The notes below the pieces were generated by a model that was given only the letters and a program-made list of their open reading frames with translations, was not told the origin of the DNA and made no database searches. From Halictus rubicundus (taxonomy: Eukaryota > Arthropoda > Insecta > Hymenoptera > Halictidae), in the NCBI RefSeq assembly GCF_050948215.1, contig NC_135164.1, forward strand, positions 3,353,116-3,417,115: 64,000 bases of DNA. The letters run 5' to 3'. Of this stretch, positions 48,401-60,606 are shown piece after piece. Position numbers and translations under genes: made by a program. Position 1 is the first letter of the stretch. Every line of letters starts with the position of its first letter.

Positions 48401-51400
48401 GCGCGGCCTTGAGCAACTACCGAGACGCTCGGCGTATCTGCATTTCTGCCAATTCTTTTATTCCAGTTCTGGAAACGAGTATTTCAGCTACTGATCGATT
48501 TTACGACCACACTATAGCTTTTCCACCAAGAGTACTTCGGTGCACGAAAGAAGAGTAACAACGTGTCTACGTTTTACGACGTAGTCGCATAATAATCACC
48601 ATTGCCAACAAGTTATAAAATTTTCTGAAATCCCTTTTGTAACAACGTATGCCTATAGGCTGTGTATGCATACAGGGTGTACTCTGATAAATGTGTGTCG
48701 TGCACGGTCCCTTTCCGATGTATTACACTTTTGTCCGAGCATTTTTATATATTTTTTGCCACCGACCATTGAATAACAAAGCAAAAACGAATGAGGCTCT
48801 GTCTGAGACAAATAGACAGAATAGGGTATAGACTGTTACAGTTGATCTTTAACAAAATACTTTAACAAGTAATATTCGTTTAGCAGTTCTCATTTAATTG
48901 TTTTACCAGTCACGTGTTATCGATCCATTTCAAAATCGAGTTCAATTACTGTATGGCCTATTGTTAGCTAGATTAGGTTTCGCTTGTGTGTGATTGGCAG
49001 CGGAGAAAGTGACCTGCGACTATCAGTTATTCGATCTTGTCACAAACTCCCGAACTGTCGCATGCTCTGCGTGCACGGAACCCATTTATCAGCGTACACG
49101 CTTCACGTATATGTATATATATATATTTTTAGTATATGCTTTCCACAGGGTTAACAACTTGCGCTAAACAGCGTGGTTTCGCTACAAATCCAACAATTGC
49201 AATGGACGGTTTGCAAACAAACTCAATGGAACGATTCGAGGAACAACGACTCGCGTTCTCCTTTTTTCTCTCCTCGTATCCCTCATCAAGCAGTCATAGA
49301 CTTCAGCACTGACGTACTCGGAAACTCGACTTCTCCCCGAGTTGTTCTCCAAAATGGCGGACTATTATGTGTATCTTACGCGCGACAGGAATCACGATTC
49401 TATTCTAGACGAAACAACAAGTCAGAAATGTAAAATAGAATTTCTTAAAGAATTTTGCTTCCGAAATTTTACACGATTAAGTCTGTGCAAAAGTTCCTGT
49501 CGATTTTTTAAGAAAATACCTGTCTGTGTTTTATCGTATGTATACTTAACTCTCATTAAAATATTTTCTCTCGCCTTCGTCTAACATTTCGCTATCTTTT
49601 AGACAAATTACGTGTGCTCGTTCAATCCATTAACCGAAAATAGATTATATTGGCCCTTTTGTATTCAATTGACGAGATAATCCCATGATTTTACATGATT
49701 TTAAATTTATACGTACACGCGGATTTAAGTAGTCAACATCTATTATACTGCATACGATACCCCGTTCAGGCTCCACTTTCTCGGAAATGAAGCTTCTTAT
49801 TAATAAATTTTATTTCACATTTTTGAGTCATTTTTCTTGTGAAATCATCTTTCATCAAACTGTATCATAAGTAGACTGGATTTTAAAATTCCGAAAATAT
49901 CTGTAGACTTCTCCAAGATCCATAAAATCATTATAAAGCAGCTAAGTTTCTGGAAAAAAATGAAGGAACTACATTTGCATGAACATTCGCAGTCTAATTA
50001 TAAATGGCTAGAATTGATTAGAATAATTTCACACGAACGGTTCGCTCAAGTGTCTTGGATATAATCGTTCTGACTCGGTTCCACCCCGACGAACAAACGC
50101 ATAGTTATGCGTTATGCTGGGTTATGCGAACGCGCTGGTACATCAGTGCTAAGAAACGTGACAGTTCGTTCGAGGCATTGCGCTACTTTGAGCCAAAACT
50201 AACGGCTATTTTCACGAATTTCTTATAAATTTATAACAGCTTTTTGTTAGGGGTAATGCATTTTAAGTGCTGCAGGATATCCACTATTTTCAATGCTGAC
50301 TTATGGTCTTGAAAACGAAATCTGCGATAATACTGCTTCGACGGACCTTATCGTGAAACACGGATAAAAATGTGGCTTCCAACACGAAGAGAAAAAGCTT
50401 CGAAGGGGTCAAGGTAGCGCAACCCCTAATGGGAATTCACCGATGAAGGAATTCGTTCGAGGAATACGAGATGCGACGATTTTCTGAGCCACTAATAGCG
50501 AATCTCTACGTTCCTTGGACGATTAATATTAATTGGAAAAAAGATGTAATCTAGAGTCCTCTATGAGTAAATCCTTTTTTTTTTACACGATTAAACGGCG
50601 AACCCGTTTGGACGAGCTTCGATATTTATTACTTTAAAACGTTACTCTATTCCCGGCTCCCGTTTCTTCGATCTCTTTTTTTTGTCCCCCGTAAACAACA
50701 ACATTTATCGTGAGCTCTGTTTTCTCCGTTGAAAAAAATGCTAATTAACGAGTGATCACGCGGTTATGAGAAATATACGATTGCGGTCATGTTGTATACA
50801 ATCGGCACGCAAGATTGTCGGTGATTGCTGAATCACGCACGCTCGGAAATTATATTTATATTGCGTTAGGTAACAATCGCGTCGCGTCGCGAGTTCCGTT
50901 TTTAAACAATCGCTGGTTGAAGCACCGAAGAAGTTCGCAACCGGAGGTCCGGTCGCGACGAAACTTCGCTCGTCCGCCTCTAAGCAAAAGAGAAGACAAC
51001 ACCGCAGCAGTTGCATCAGCATTAATTGTACGATTGGATGATAAGCGGCCACGTGAGCATTCGGTTTCAAGCCCTTTGACATCAGACTCTGACTAGATCC
51101 CTGAAACTGTTTCTCAGTCTCGTCTCGAAAATAGAAATAATCGTCGAAACCCCATACAGGGCCAACACTCGAATCCCACCGAAGATCTTGATGTTCCAAT
51201 GATCGTGCTGTAGTCCATCGGCCAGGCACAGTGCAAGCAACTCACTGTGTGTATAAAGCTTTCGATCTATCACAATACGCATTGAGATTCCATATCGCTT
51301 CCATCTTAAACTAAGCACAGCTCTGTTATTACCCTCGAAGACTTTCTTCCTAGTCGCCCTAACTTCCGTTCTTCCCCGCAGCAAAATACCAAAATGACTG

Positions 51401-51821
51401 TTTACTTTCCTTAAATTAAGCACAGCTCGTTTTGTTGTTTTCGAAGAATCCTCTTCACCGCGAATGGCTCCCATTGTTTCGATGATGCAACGAAGTGGCG
51501 AGCAGCTAACTTGATGCGAGACGTTCTCCGTTGGTAGTCAGCACTAGCTACTTGTCGAATCAGGATCGTTCCTTTGTATACGTTTAAGCGCGAAAGACCT
51601 TTTTGCAGCATCGATTCTTCAAAATGGCGAGGAGATTGCTCGTTGTGAGATAATTCGCTGCTGGTAACCGATAGTAGTCATCTACCAAGTGAATCGGCAT
51701 GGATCTCGTTGGATCTTGGCTTGGGCAAGACCGCGAATGCGAGGCTCCGTACTCCGTTCTCGAAGAGCGGATCGCGAGGCTACTCGGGCAGGGTCGAAAA
51801 CGAAGCAAAGTTCCGCAGATG
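45424..51821. other. Gene-poor interval, BRAP/phosphatase
   Basis: The left end should hold the BRAP promoter and the right end the phosphatase 3' UTR (a minus-strand AATAAA reads at 50625-50630). It contains a 116-bp tandem repeat at 45875-46258. No open frame here has a recognisable domain; the longest (157 codons, minus, 50756-51229) overlaps another minus frame and looks random. Confidence 0.45.
45875..46258. repeat. 116-bp tandem repeat, three copies plus a partial
   Basis: Units start GTGGCGCCATCTGACAGTAA at 46042 and 46158, with a variant (GTAGCG) at 45926, preceded by a diverged 51-bp partial from 45875. The three main units are nearly identical and contain AGTTTCAGCGTTTTGCCGCT. The last copy is altered near its 3' end. 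Confidence 0.85.
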
Positions 51822-54800
51822 CTACGTAGTCGAGGAAGGAGTTTCCGGAGACATCGGCAACTGGGCCTGTCGAGCAGAAGCTCGCCTCGGCCAACGCTGA
51901 GGAGAAACCGGCGGCGTCGGCCTCGGCGTGTTCGGCGCCGATCCGGTGGTCAGCCGCCAGTTGCTGCTGGACATGCCCGATCTGCCAACGTTCTGCAGAC
52001 TTGTACTGCTACTGCTGCAGGCCACTGCTCCAGACAGGTCGACCCTCGACACCGCCCTGTAAAGGCGTTACAACGTTAATCCACTTCAAGAAGAGAATCG
52101 TTAACCGGGGTCATCGAACTTAGGTAACGTCTCAGAATTCGTGCATACCACAGTTTGCCCATTTTATTTGGGGAATCGTTTGATCGTGATTGATTTATGA
52201 AATTAACAGAAAAAAGAAATGGTAACATAGAGAGACATTACTTTTTCGTGAAGAGTCCTGGGTTATCATTCATGCGAATTTCAGCGGTTAATGGCCATTG
52301 ACATCTCGCATTGACGTCAACTGTGTTCTCGCCATACCGCGACATTCTAAAATTAGTTCTCCGCTATTAGATGTTGCCATGCGCTAGATTTACTTGCTAG
52401 TGCTTCTAACATCTTACTTTTTTACAGATTCATAGTTACTGGAATAATTTGATAAATTCTCGACTCGGGGATAGATTGTTGGAAGGTGATCAAGATCACA
52501 ATACTTCACCGGACAGACATTATTTGTACGAGACGGAGGGGTGATGATGAATTTGACGAGGTGATATTACCTTGAAGGAGGCGCGGAACCGGTGTAATAA
52601 TGCAACCCAGAAGGGCCGCTTCTTGGCCGAACCGACGTTGCTGACACTACGCTACTCGATCTGTGCATGGCTGGCGAAGGAGGCGCGGATGGTAGCATTC
52701 TTGGCGTTTGCGGGGGTGTTCTTGTCGATGTCAGGCTGCTGGTACTCCCCGTGGATGGTTTTCTTCGTGGACTCCTGCGCAAGTGTAAGTGTAAAAGTTT
52801 TCACTTTTACTTTCACCTTATTTTTTTTTCTTTTTTTTTTTTTCTATATTTGATACCTTTGCGGCTGACATCAATAAACTAGGCTTATCGATTAACCTGC
52901 TAAACGAGTTCACTCGTCGTTCGTGTTCGCTTATCAGCAACTTGTCGTACTGGTTTACCAGTAACTTGTCATGTTTTTCTTAAGGGGTTGTATACCTTTG
53001 ATCGGTTAAAAAAAAAATCAGAGAAATTCAACCATTCTTTCAACATATAGAAAATTATACTTCTTTAAAAAAAATAGAAAAACAATATGTACATGTTATT
53101 TGTAAGTGACACGATTTGTTAACTGAAGCAAGCGAAAAAGAAACCAATCGGTAGGAACTGGAACGTTGAACGCTTCCAGCGGGTTCCGTAAAGGGTTAAT
53201 ACTTCAAAGACGAAAATAAACTAGAAGTCAAGACAGTCCGCGTCGTCCATGTAGTCGGCCGTGTCTTTTGAGTGGTCTGGAATTAGTCACAACTCTGTAG
53301 AAAAACGTAACGAACCTTTTGGATGGTTGCCGGCACAGTCCAGTCGGACAAGGACGGCCCATGGCACATTTCCCTTCGCACACTTCTCGCGCCAGTGCCA
53401 TGGTTTCGTAATTTCTTAAAGTGGTACGGCACACTTCTGCGTCAGCCTGAGCGAGCGCCAGACTTGGAAACCGTTCCTTTATCCTACGACGTTCCTGCAT
53501 CAATGCAAAGGAATGTCTGGGCTCAACTCCGCACACGATCGACACGAGAGTAAATAGAAGCATAAACATTTGAGACCGGTGTTCTTCGACATCGGCAAAC
53601 CAGATTCTTACCAAATCTAATTCTGAATTTAGCCGTTTTTAACCCTATTTGTGTCGCAATAAAACACTGATATTGGCAATATTAGTAATATTAATAACAG
53701 AAAGATGAACAGAGAGAAAATGCTGCTTTAGATGCTCTATATGCTTATGTTGCTTTAGAACACTGATATTGGCAATATTAGTAATATTAATAACAGAAAG
53801 ATGAACAGAGAAAATGCTGCTTTAGATGCTCTATATGCTTATGTTGCTTTAGAACACTGATATTGGCAATATTAGTAATATTAATAACAGAAAGATGAAC
53901 AGAGAAAAATGCTGCTTTAGATGCTCTATATGCTTATGTTGCTTTAGAACACTGATATTGGCAATGTTAGTAATATTAATAACACAAAGATGAACAGAGA
54001 AAAATGCTGCTTTAGATGCTCTATATGCTTATGTTGCTTTAGAACACTAATATTGGTAATATTAGTAATATTAATAACAGAAAGATGAACAGAGAAAAAT
54101 GCTGCTTTAGATGCTTTAATGCTTATGTTGCTTTAGAACACTAATATTGGTAATATTAATAATATTAATAACAAAAAGATGAACAGAGAAAAAATGCTGC
54201 TTTAGATGCTTTATATGCTTGTGTTGCTTTAGAACACTGATATTCTCAATATTAGTAATATTAATAAGAGAAAGATGAACAGAGAAAAAATGCTGCTTTA
54301 GATACTTTATATGCTTATGTTTGCTTTAGAACACTAATATTGGTAATATTAGTAATATTAACACTAGGACTACCGAGCAATAAATGCGACTGACGTATAT
54401 TGCTTTGTAACAGTGACAAGACTGTGCCCATTCAGACTTCATTCAACTTTTATTGTAATATGTGCATCAATGAAGAGGTTCATTAAAAAATTTCCGATGA
54501 AAACATTTCTACAATTTCAGTAATTGTAAAAGAAAAAATTAGGAACCAGTCATTTTGACTGGTCCGGTAGTTCTAGTGTTAATCCTTTGCACTCGAAGCC
54601 ATTTTAACTCGAAAACGAAACATTTCTTCCGACCTAGAATATTTCGCTTCTATATATATTTTTTCATGTTATATATACGAAAATGGTGCAATGCACTCGT
54701 ACAGTACTGAAATATATAGTCATTTATTAAATACAAACAAATTTAATAATGTAAAAAATATTTTGAATAATGATACAGGAATTGTTAGTGGTGCCTTACA

Positions 54801-57800
54801 GTCGTCATTCGAGTGCTAAGGGTTAATAACAGAAAGATGAACCGAGAAAACAGACAACAAATTGGTCTCCTCTGACGCCACTCGCACGGGCGGCCGCACA
54901 GTGGACAATTTGGACGAAATCAGATTCAAAATCAAAGAACTTTCGATAGAAATGAGGTAGAGCGATGAAGTTTTTTTTAAATTAAAGCTGAAACTTTGTA
55001 GAATATGGGAAAATAGGGAGATTATTACCATCCAAACATTTCAACGAAAAAATGATTTCATTAGTTTTTGTCACAAAAATCTATTTTTTGCAAAATCCTG
55101 AGGTCGTAGACAAATTTTGAGACCAGATTCGAAATCAGCGTGAAAAAATCTATGGCAAATGATGTATAGCATGTTAAAAAAAAAATTTTCCGCGCGTGGT
55201 ATTAGAAAAACCACAATTTTCTCGAAATTGTGCAAGTTTAACGAATTTTCTCAAGGTTAAAAAGCGTTAATCCCCCTATTTTTCCCATATTCTACAAAGT
55301 TTCAGCTTTAATTTAAAAAAAATTTCATCGCTCTACCTCATTTCTATTGAAAGTTCTTTGATTTTGAATCCGATTTCGTCCAAATTGCCCACTGTGGACC
55401 GTACATTTCGTCCGCGCGTCGGAGAATTAATTGTGTCACGACTCGAACGGTCCAACAATAAATGTAAACGTGACGTAATTTACGCTACTGCAGAATTTAC
55501 GGTTGGTTTAAACGCTGAATCGGCTAGTACGGCCTCCACGGTTGAGGATTTGTCGAGTGTGCTCGTGTGTTAATCGCGAGTTCAATTCGATTTCCAATTG
55601 TAAAATATGAGCGTACGTTCGCTCCGACTGCGAACAGCGACTTTGCGTATTGTAACAAAATGGCCGCTCGCTTTTATCTGAGAAAGTTGGACAAGAGCGA
55701 CGAATAAAGACCGTTCAGGATCGGGCATTATCATTTATTTAAATACCTCGTGAAGTCGGCTGGATTCGAAGTCCTTAAGTTGTTGCTGGAACCCAACGTT
55801 TGGATTGGCAATGGAACGACCCACTCTGACGACTTTGAGTGCCTCTTTCCATGACAGATTGGTGGTACTCATGATATAGGCCACCGCTACAGTGACGCTT
55901 CTCGACATGCCGGCTAAACTGAAAGCCCGATATCGTTTCGTCGATGAGCTCGCGATGAAAATCAGACCGTTAGGCGGTCACCCAGGCTCTGAATTATAAA
56001 TGTTCAATTTGCATAGCTTAACGCATTGACTATGCCAGGGTGTAGGCACACTTGTTCGGATCTAGCACCTGCTGCCCCAAAACGTATGCTAGCTACCAAC
56101 AAGTACAGTTCCATAACATCCGGAAACCATTCCATGACTGCGCGAGAAAGCAAAGATATGATTATAATATTACGTTTCTGGTTTTCTCGGTTAGAAACAA
56201 GAATTTCTCGAGCGACACACTTGCCTCCCCTTTCGTTCATCCTGGGTCTATTTTTGCTCTACTTTGTTCGGTCCCGTTAACCAAAGTGGCCAATCGTTTA
56301 GTTTAATTAATTTAGTTCAGTGTGATTTCAATCGATGCAGCTAGAACCGGCTGCATGTACTCGCGTTTATAGCGTATGTGCAGCAGGGCGTTGCCGCCTT
56401 TAACGCCTCCGGTTAGGTTGACAGCAGCGTCGCGCTATACCTCTTTTATTACCTTATATACCAACTTTTATTTATGTTTTATTTTACGTAGCAATGTGCT
56501 GTTAACGAGGGAGAATGACTGCGGGGAGAAAGCATTCGAATTGCCCAATGAGCTCCACGCGCAATTCCGTATTGGTTTCGGGGCTGCCGTAGTCAACGCG
56601 TTAGCTATTCTCCTAATTATCGAAGTATTAGGAGAAACATACACACCAGTGTATAAGAACGTTACCACCCCTTAAACGGGCGGAGTGGATGAAGTCATTG
56701 CACAAGGAAAAATATTGGGACAGATTCTGATCCGGGCTGTCCGCCGCCATTATACACAAATAATGCTTATCCTACAAATAATCCATTCAATTTATTCATT
56801 ACGAATTAATGTACGCACGTCTCGCCTACGTCCCGGTTGCTTACTGAATGCAATTGACGCGCAGTATCGTGGATCGCCAGGATGTGGGTGATTTCAAAGC
56901 GTTCCAATTGATCGGCGTCCTTGCTATCATGGTAATTCCCGACGTAGAGGCCAGGAAGGACCTGCGGGTATGAAAGTCGCCGTTTGCCGTCACTATGAAA
57001 CGATCATTATCGCCAAAAGCTGGCGAAGTTGTTAACGAACACGTTGCACCGAATTCAATATTAATGAATTCTGATTTAATACAGAAAAAAAAAACGTTTC
57101 ATAATTTGCAGGGAGTGAAAAACGACTCTTCGGAATGAAATGCTGAATAACAATAAATTTCGGATGATTAAAACGCGAAGCAAGCTGATGGCTTTTAAGT
57201 TTCTTAACACTAGATTCACGGGACCCGTCAAAATGACGGATTCTAATATTTCTAAATTGCAAATATTGTAAAAATGCATCCATGAGCAATTATGTAACAA
57301 ATTGATTTCTTTGGGTACATATTGTTTAAAAAATGGCTACGAACTTTGATCGATACATTCATGTTATTTTTATAAAGTAATGTAAAATCGTCATTTTTAG
57401 TGCTCCGTAAACCTAGTGTTAAGTAAGTTGTTTCCAGTAAGGTAACCTTAACGTTAAGTAAGTTATTTCTCGTAGTGGCTTTTAGCCTCTTGAGTTTTCT
57501 TTTTGATATTTCACCCGACGAGCATATCGTAAATGCTTACGAGTCGCGGGGTTAAAGGCAAGAGACGGTCTAAAGAGACCGTTCAGGTGTCTCTCTCGCG
57601 TGCTTCCACTTATTTTTCACTATTTTCAACGCGTAATGGGCGATGCTCGAGCGTACACGAGTACGACGACGCGACGATTCACGTTTTAAATCCCCCGTCG
57701 ATAGTTCCTATCCCAATTAACCGTGTTGAGACCGGTCTAGTGGGTGCTCGAGGCACGCGGTTGTCGAGATAGCATTGAGAGAAATCGATAAGGCACAGGT

Positions 57801-59197
57801 TTTTGATGCGGTGTACTCCGCCGTTAATCATTCATCTTCGCGGGGATAATCATCCGAACGGGAGTAAAACAATCGCTGGGCCTACCGGTAATCGTTTAAT
57901 CGATGCCGCGCATTCTTAAACGGGGGGTGCGGGGGGCGTGCGGCGCTGTCTTTGCCTCGAGAACTGGAAGGGAAACACAATGCCGGCGAACCCTCTTAAC
58001 TTTTCATCGCGACCGATCGATTAAAATCTTCATCTGTACCGGTTTCGTTCTACGCGTTGTCGCCGATGGCTCGGAAACAATGGCCATTAAGCTATCGACA
58101 AATGGGCCAACGAGTTCCCGGTCTCATCCAGAAAGCGCCGCAATTTCACCGTTACGCTCGAGCGTGAACACCGACCGGGTTAAAAAATTTATTTTTAAAC
58201 TGGAAATCTCGGTATTCAGGCCGAATAATTTTAGCACGACCGACGGCCGGCATGCACATATTGAAAATAATGAAACGTAGCGTTGCAGAAACACGTGCCG
58301 CGCCCGGCGTATTTGGAACGCTGGCCGCGCGAGATAACCGAACGTTCGAGCTCAAAGGAAAAATCCCGCTTTCGTTGGTCCACCCTTTGTTTCGGATTAT
58401 CTCTACAGATCGATCAGAAATCATTCCGACTCAATCGCAATGCATTGTCGACTGTGGTTGTTTCTTTGAACCGTTTCGGGTCGGGCTATCTGGTTTCTAA
58501 ACTTCAAAACAAACCAGTACGCACGCATTTTTGGCCCAGTATTTTAGACTTTGATGCACAATACAATTCTATGCTGCAAACGTTTTTAACCCTTTGCACT
58601 CGGCGCTAGTTTCAATCTAAAACTAAATTTTTCTTCCGTCTTACAATATTTTCATTTTATTCATACGAAACTGATCTGATTTCTATGTACAATATTTAAA
58701 TGTTTAGTAATCTATTCAATTCAAATTTTGTAATGTAAAAAATATTTTGTAATATTTTTTGTAATTTCTTTGATATAATGCCACAACAATTTCTAGTGGT
58801 GATTCAGAGTCACCACTCGAGTGCAAAGGGTTAATATTCTAGAAAATCCTCGTCCGCAATTCTGCTCAACCCTCGTATGCCCCTCGGGTGAAAATCCAGC
58901 TATTTTCTATTTCATATACTGCACAATTTTCCGTTTTTTTTATTAAAGTGTAAAACGAAAATTGATGTATATTAACCGAAAATCTTGTGTGTAATTATTT
59001 TTGGAGAGCATGCGAGGGTTAATGTTAGCGTTAAGACTAATCAAATTAGAATATCCGTTGTTAAATCCGAGGACTAAGTTTTCCACGATAATATATTTGT
59101 CGAGGAATATCATTGAAAAATCTGTTGTGGATGAAATCGTGTCAGTGAATATCACAGCTCGATGCAACCCTCTTACCTTGTTCATACCATTCCCCAT
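51822..59197 (-). CDS. DUSP22: Dual-specificity phosphatase of DUSP15/DUSP22 type, seven exons
   Basis: Exons in transcript order: 59177-59197, 56845-56961, 56647-56771, 55747-55918, 53316-53494, 52571-52774 and 51822-52056. They join in phase to 350 residues. The start MGNGMNK carries a Gly2 N-myristoylation signal, identical to human DUSP22. An in-frame ATG 19 codons upstream (59254) was rejected for that reason. The general acid is D57 and the active site is HCLAGMSR (H87, C88, R94), at the same numbers as DUSP22. RSIANPNVGFQQQL follows. After the catalytic domain comes ERRRIKERFPSLAL, then a Cys cluster (C184, C188, C194, C199) as remembered from Drosophila CG10089. A Ser/Pro/Thr-rich tail (about 205-350) ends the protein. 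It probably dephosphorylates signalling kinases or partners at membranes. Humans have both DUSP15 and DUSP22; which is closer is unresolved. Confidence 0.9.
53663..54360. repeat. Minisatellite, about eight units of 94-97 bp
   Basis: Units begin near 53663, 53759, 53853, 53948, 54043, 54137, 54233 and 54330 with AACACTGATATTGGCAATAT or a close variant. Each holds ACAGAAAGATGAACAGAG and TGCTGCTTTAGATGCT. The array is in the phosphatase intron between exons 4 and 5. The last unit is broken at its TTAA by two MITEs and resumes at 54823-54850. Confidence 0.92.
54358..54582. mobile_element. TTAA MITE, family A-related, in minisatellite
   Basis: TTAA at 54358-54361 and 54579-54582 bound CACTAGGACTACCGAGC and the inverted right end CCGGTAGTTCTAGTG. 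The internal CCAGTCATTTTGACTGG parallels the CGTCAAAATGACG motif of family A. It is a distinct subfamily, closer to the copy at 38073. Confidence 0.8.
54579..54826. mobile_element. TTAA MITE, family B, copy 2
   Basis: It shares the TTAA at 54579-54582 with the preceding MITE and ends at TTAA 54823-54826. Its ends, CCTTTGCACTCGAAG and TTCGAGTGCTAAGGG, match copy 1 at 558-804, as does most of the interior. Confidence 0.85.
54897..55396. mobile_element. Foldback element with Transib-like ends (500 bp)
   Basis: The left end CACAGTGGACAATTTGGACG and the inverted right end (CACAGTGGGCAATTTGGACG when reversed) open arms that stay similar for about 125 bp. The flanks are GGCCG (54892-54896) and GACCG (55397-55401), a 4-of-5 match to a 5-bp GC-rich duplication. 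No coding frame. Transib affinity is inferred from the CACAGTG heptamer and the flank length. Confidence 0.65.
57204..57422. mobile_element. TTAA MITE, family A, copy in phosphatase intron 1
   Basis: TTAA at 57204-57207 and 57419-57422. Ends are CACTAGATTCACGGGAC and GCTCCGTAAACCTAGTG, with the internal CGTCAAAATGACGG. Confidence 0.85.
57423..58585. other. Phosphatase intron 1: no gene
   Basis: CG-rich intron sequence. The open frames here (up to 125 codons) have no recognisable domain. Confidence 0.5.
58586..58834. mobile_element. TTAA MITE, family B, copy 3
   Basis: TTAA at 58586-58589 and 58831-58834. Ends are CCCTTTGCACTCGGCG and CACTCGAGTGCAAAGGG. It is more diverged inside than copies 1 and 2 but lies on the same plan. 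Confidence 0.8.
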
Positions 59198-60392
59198 GAC
59201 GCCACTCCAACTATAGACAATTCCCTCCGGCAACAAGGAGAATCGTAGATCCACGATAAAAACTGTCAGTCTAATCGCTCGTCACACTCGGGACGATTCC
59301 TCCATCTTCTCTTATCTTTCGTCGCTCGAGCTCGCTCCCGGATGGCCTTATTGTTGAACAACAGTTCCTTTCGTTCCCAACGGCGCGTCCCACACTCTGC
59401 ACCATCTTCGAAGATGTTTCCCCGAAGTTCTAATTAGTTCCGATACACTTGATCGCTAATTAAATCTCGCGAAATCGATAATCGTTTCCGCAATGCACTT
59501 CGCATATTTCTGTAGCGTTCCTCTCTACCGAAACATGATCCGCTGGCGTGTGCAACGAGATCGAGCGACTAACCGTTGCCATCTGAAATAATTTGTAAAC
59601 TTTGTTCAGAATTTATTTACAAATTTCGCTCGATAAACATGTTTATCAGGGAACGCAATCTGTGGATTATTTCAGATGACATTCGTCACTAACTTACCCT
59701 ATGCACAACGTCTCCCTCGAAAGAGGATTCACTGAATGATTAAACGGTCGCTTCATCGTTATTGTTCACGCTCATCTTTCTGCACTCATTCTCCTCTCCG
59801 GTTTTATATTCACAATTGTCGGTTATAAAAAGAGGTAGTAAAATAGACTTCGCTCGGTGTCGCGTCGCTTTGCATTTTAATCATTCTCCAGCGTCGGTCC
59901 GCTATTTATGAAAATACAGGGGAAAGATAAAAACTGGCACGCGCGGGTATAAATCTTAGGTAAGCGATTGCTGATTAGTCGGACTGTCACGAAACTCTGT
60001 TTAAGTGTGCCATAGCATGTGCGTTCGCCACGCATCCCTCCGTCGGGACCGATCTATGTTGTACAGTAACTACCATAAGCGCGGGGGCATAATTTTTCCT
60101 TAGAACATCTATTTCCTTAATCAGTACCGAGCTTTGTCCAATTCTATTTTGGAATAAATTGATAAGTTCATCGAACGGTGACTGAAAAAGTTAAAAACAA
60201 AAATAATATAACTTTCACACGTTGAATGCCACGTCATCCATACGTGGGCGACGGAATTATTTGTGCAGGTTTTAAAATGAATTTTTACGTTGATGTATTC
60301 ATTGTACCAAACTTGATTAGGATCTGTAACATGCAAGAAAGTTGGGGGACTACTCAGTATCATACATTTAATTTTTTTCAATTTTTATTTCA
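59198..60392. other. Upstream of the phosphatase gene: no gene recognised
   Basis: It must contain the phosphatase 5' UTR and promoter unless further upstream exons exist. No TATA-like or other promoter element stands out, and no supported coding exon. Confidence 0.4.
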
Positions 60393-60606
60393 TTAACACT
60401 AGGTTTACGGAGCATTAAGAGTGAATATTTTACATTACTTTATAAAAATAAGAAGAATGTGTCTATCCAAGTTTTCAGCCATTTTTTAAATAATATATAT
60501 ACCTAAGAAAATAATTCCACGTAGATGGATCTTCACAATCTCAATAATCGCAAATTAAAAATATTGGAACCCGTCATTTTGACGGGTCCCGTAAACCTAG
60601 TGTTAA
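60393..60606. mobile_element. TTAA MITE, family A, near-complete copy
   Basis: Perfect TTAA on both sides, left end CACTAGGTTTACGGAGCAT and right end GGGTCCCGTAAACCTAGTG. The internal CCCGTCATTTTGACGGG is palindromic. This is the best reference copy of family A in the window, in the opposite orientation to the copies at 1738, 57204 and 63104. Confidence 0.9.

Noticed and set aside
49342..49584. 80-codon frame beginning near AAAATGGCGGAC
   Set aside because: The ATG context is tempting, but the peptide matches no family I know and no splice partner was found.
50756..51474. Two overlapping minus-strand frames of 157 and 130 codons upstream of the phosphatase 3' end
   Set aside because: No recognised domain; most likely 3' UTR or intergenic sequence.
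51699..52079. 126-codon plus-strand frame
   Set aside because: Antisense shadow of the last phosphatase exon (51822-52056).
59198..59254. Upstream in-frame ATG of the phosphatase
   Set aside because: Using it would bury the Gly2 myristoylation motif MGNGMNK that marks the DUSP15/22 start.
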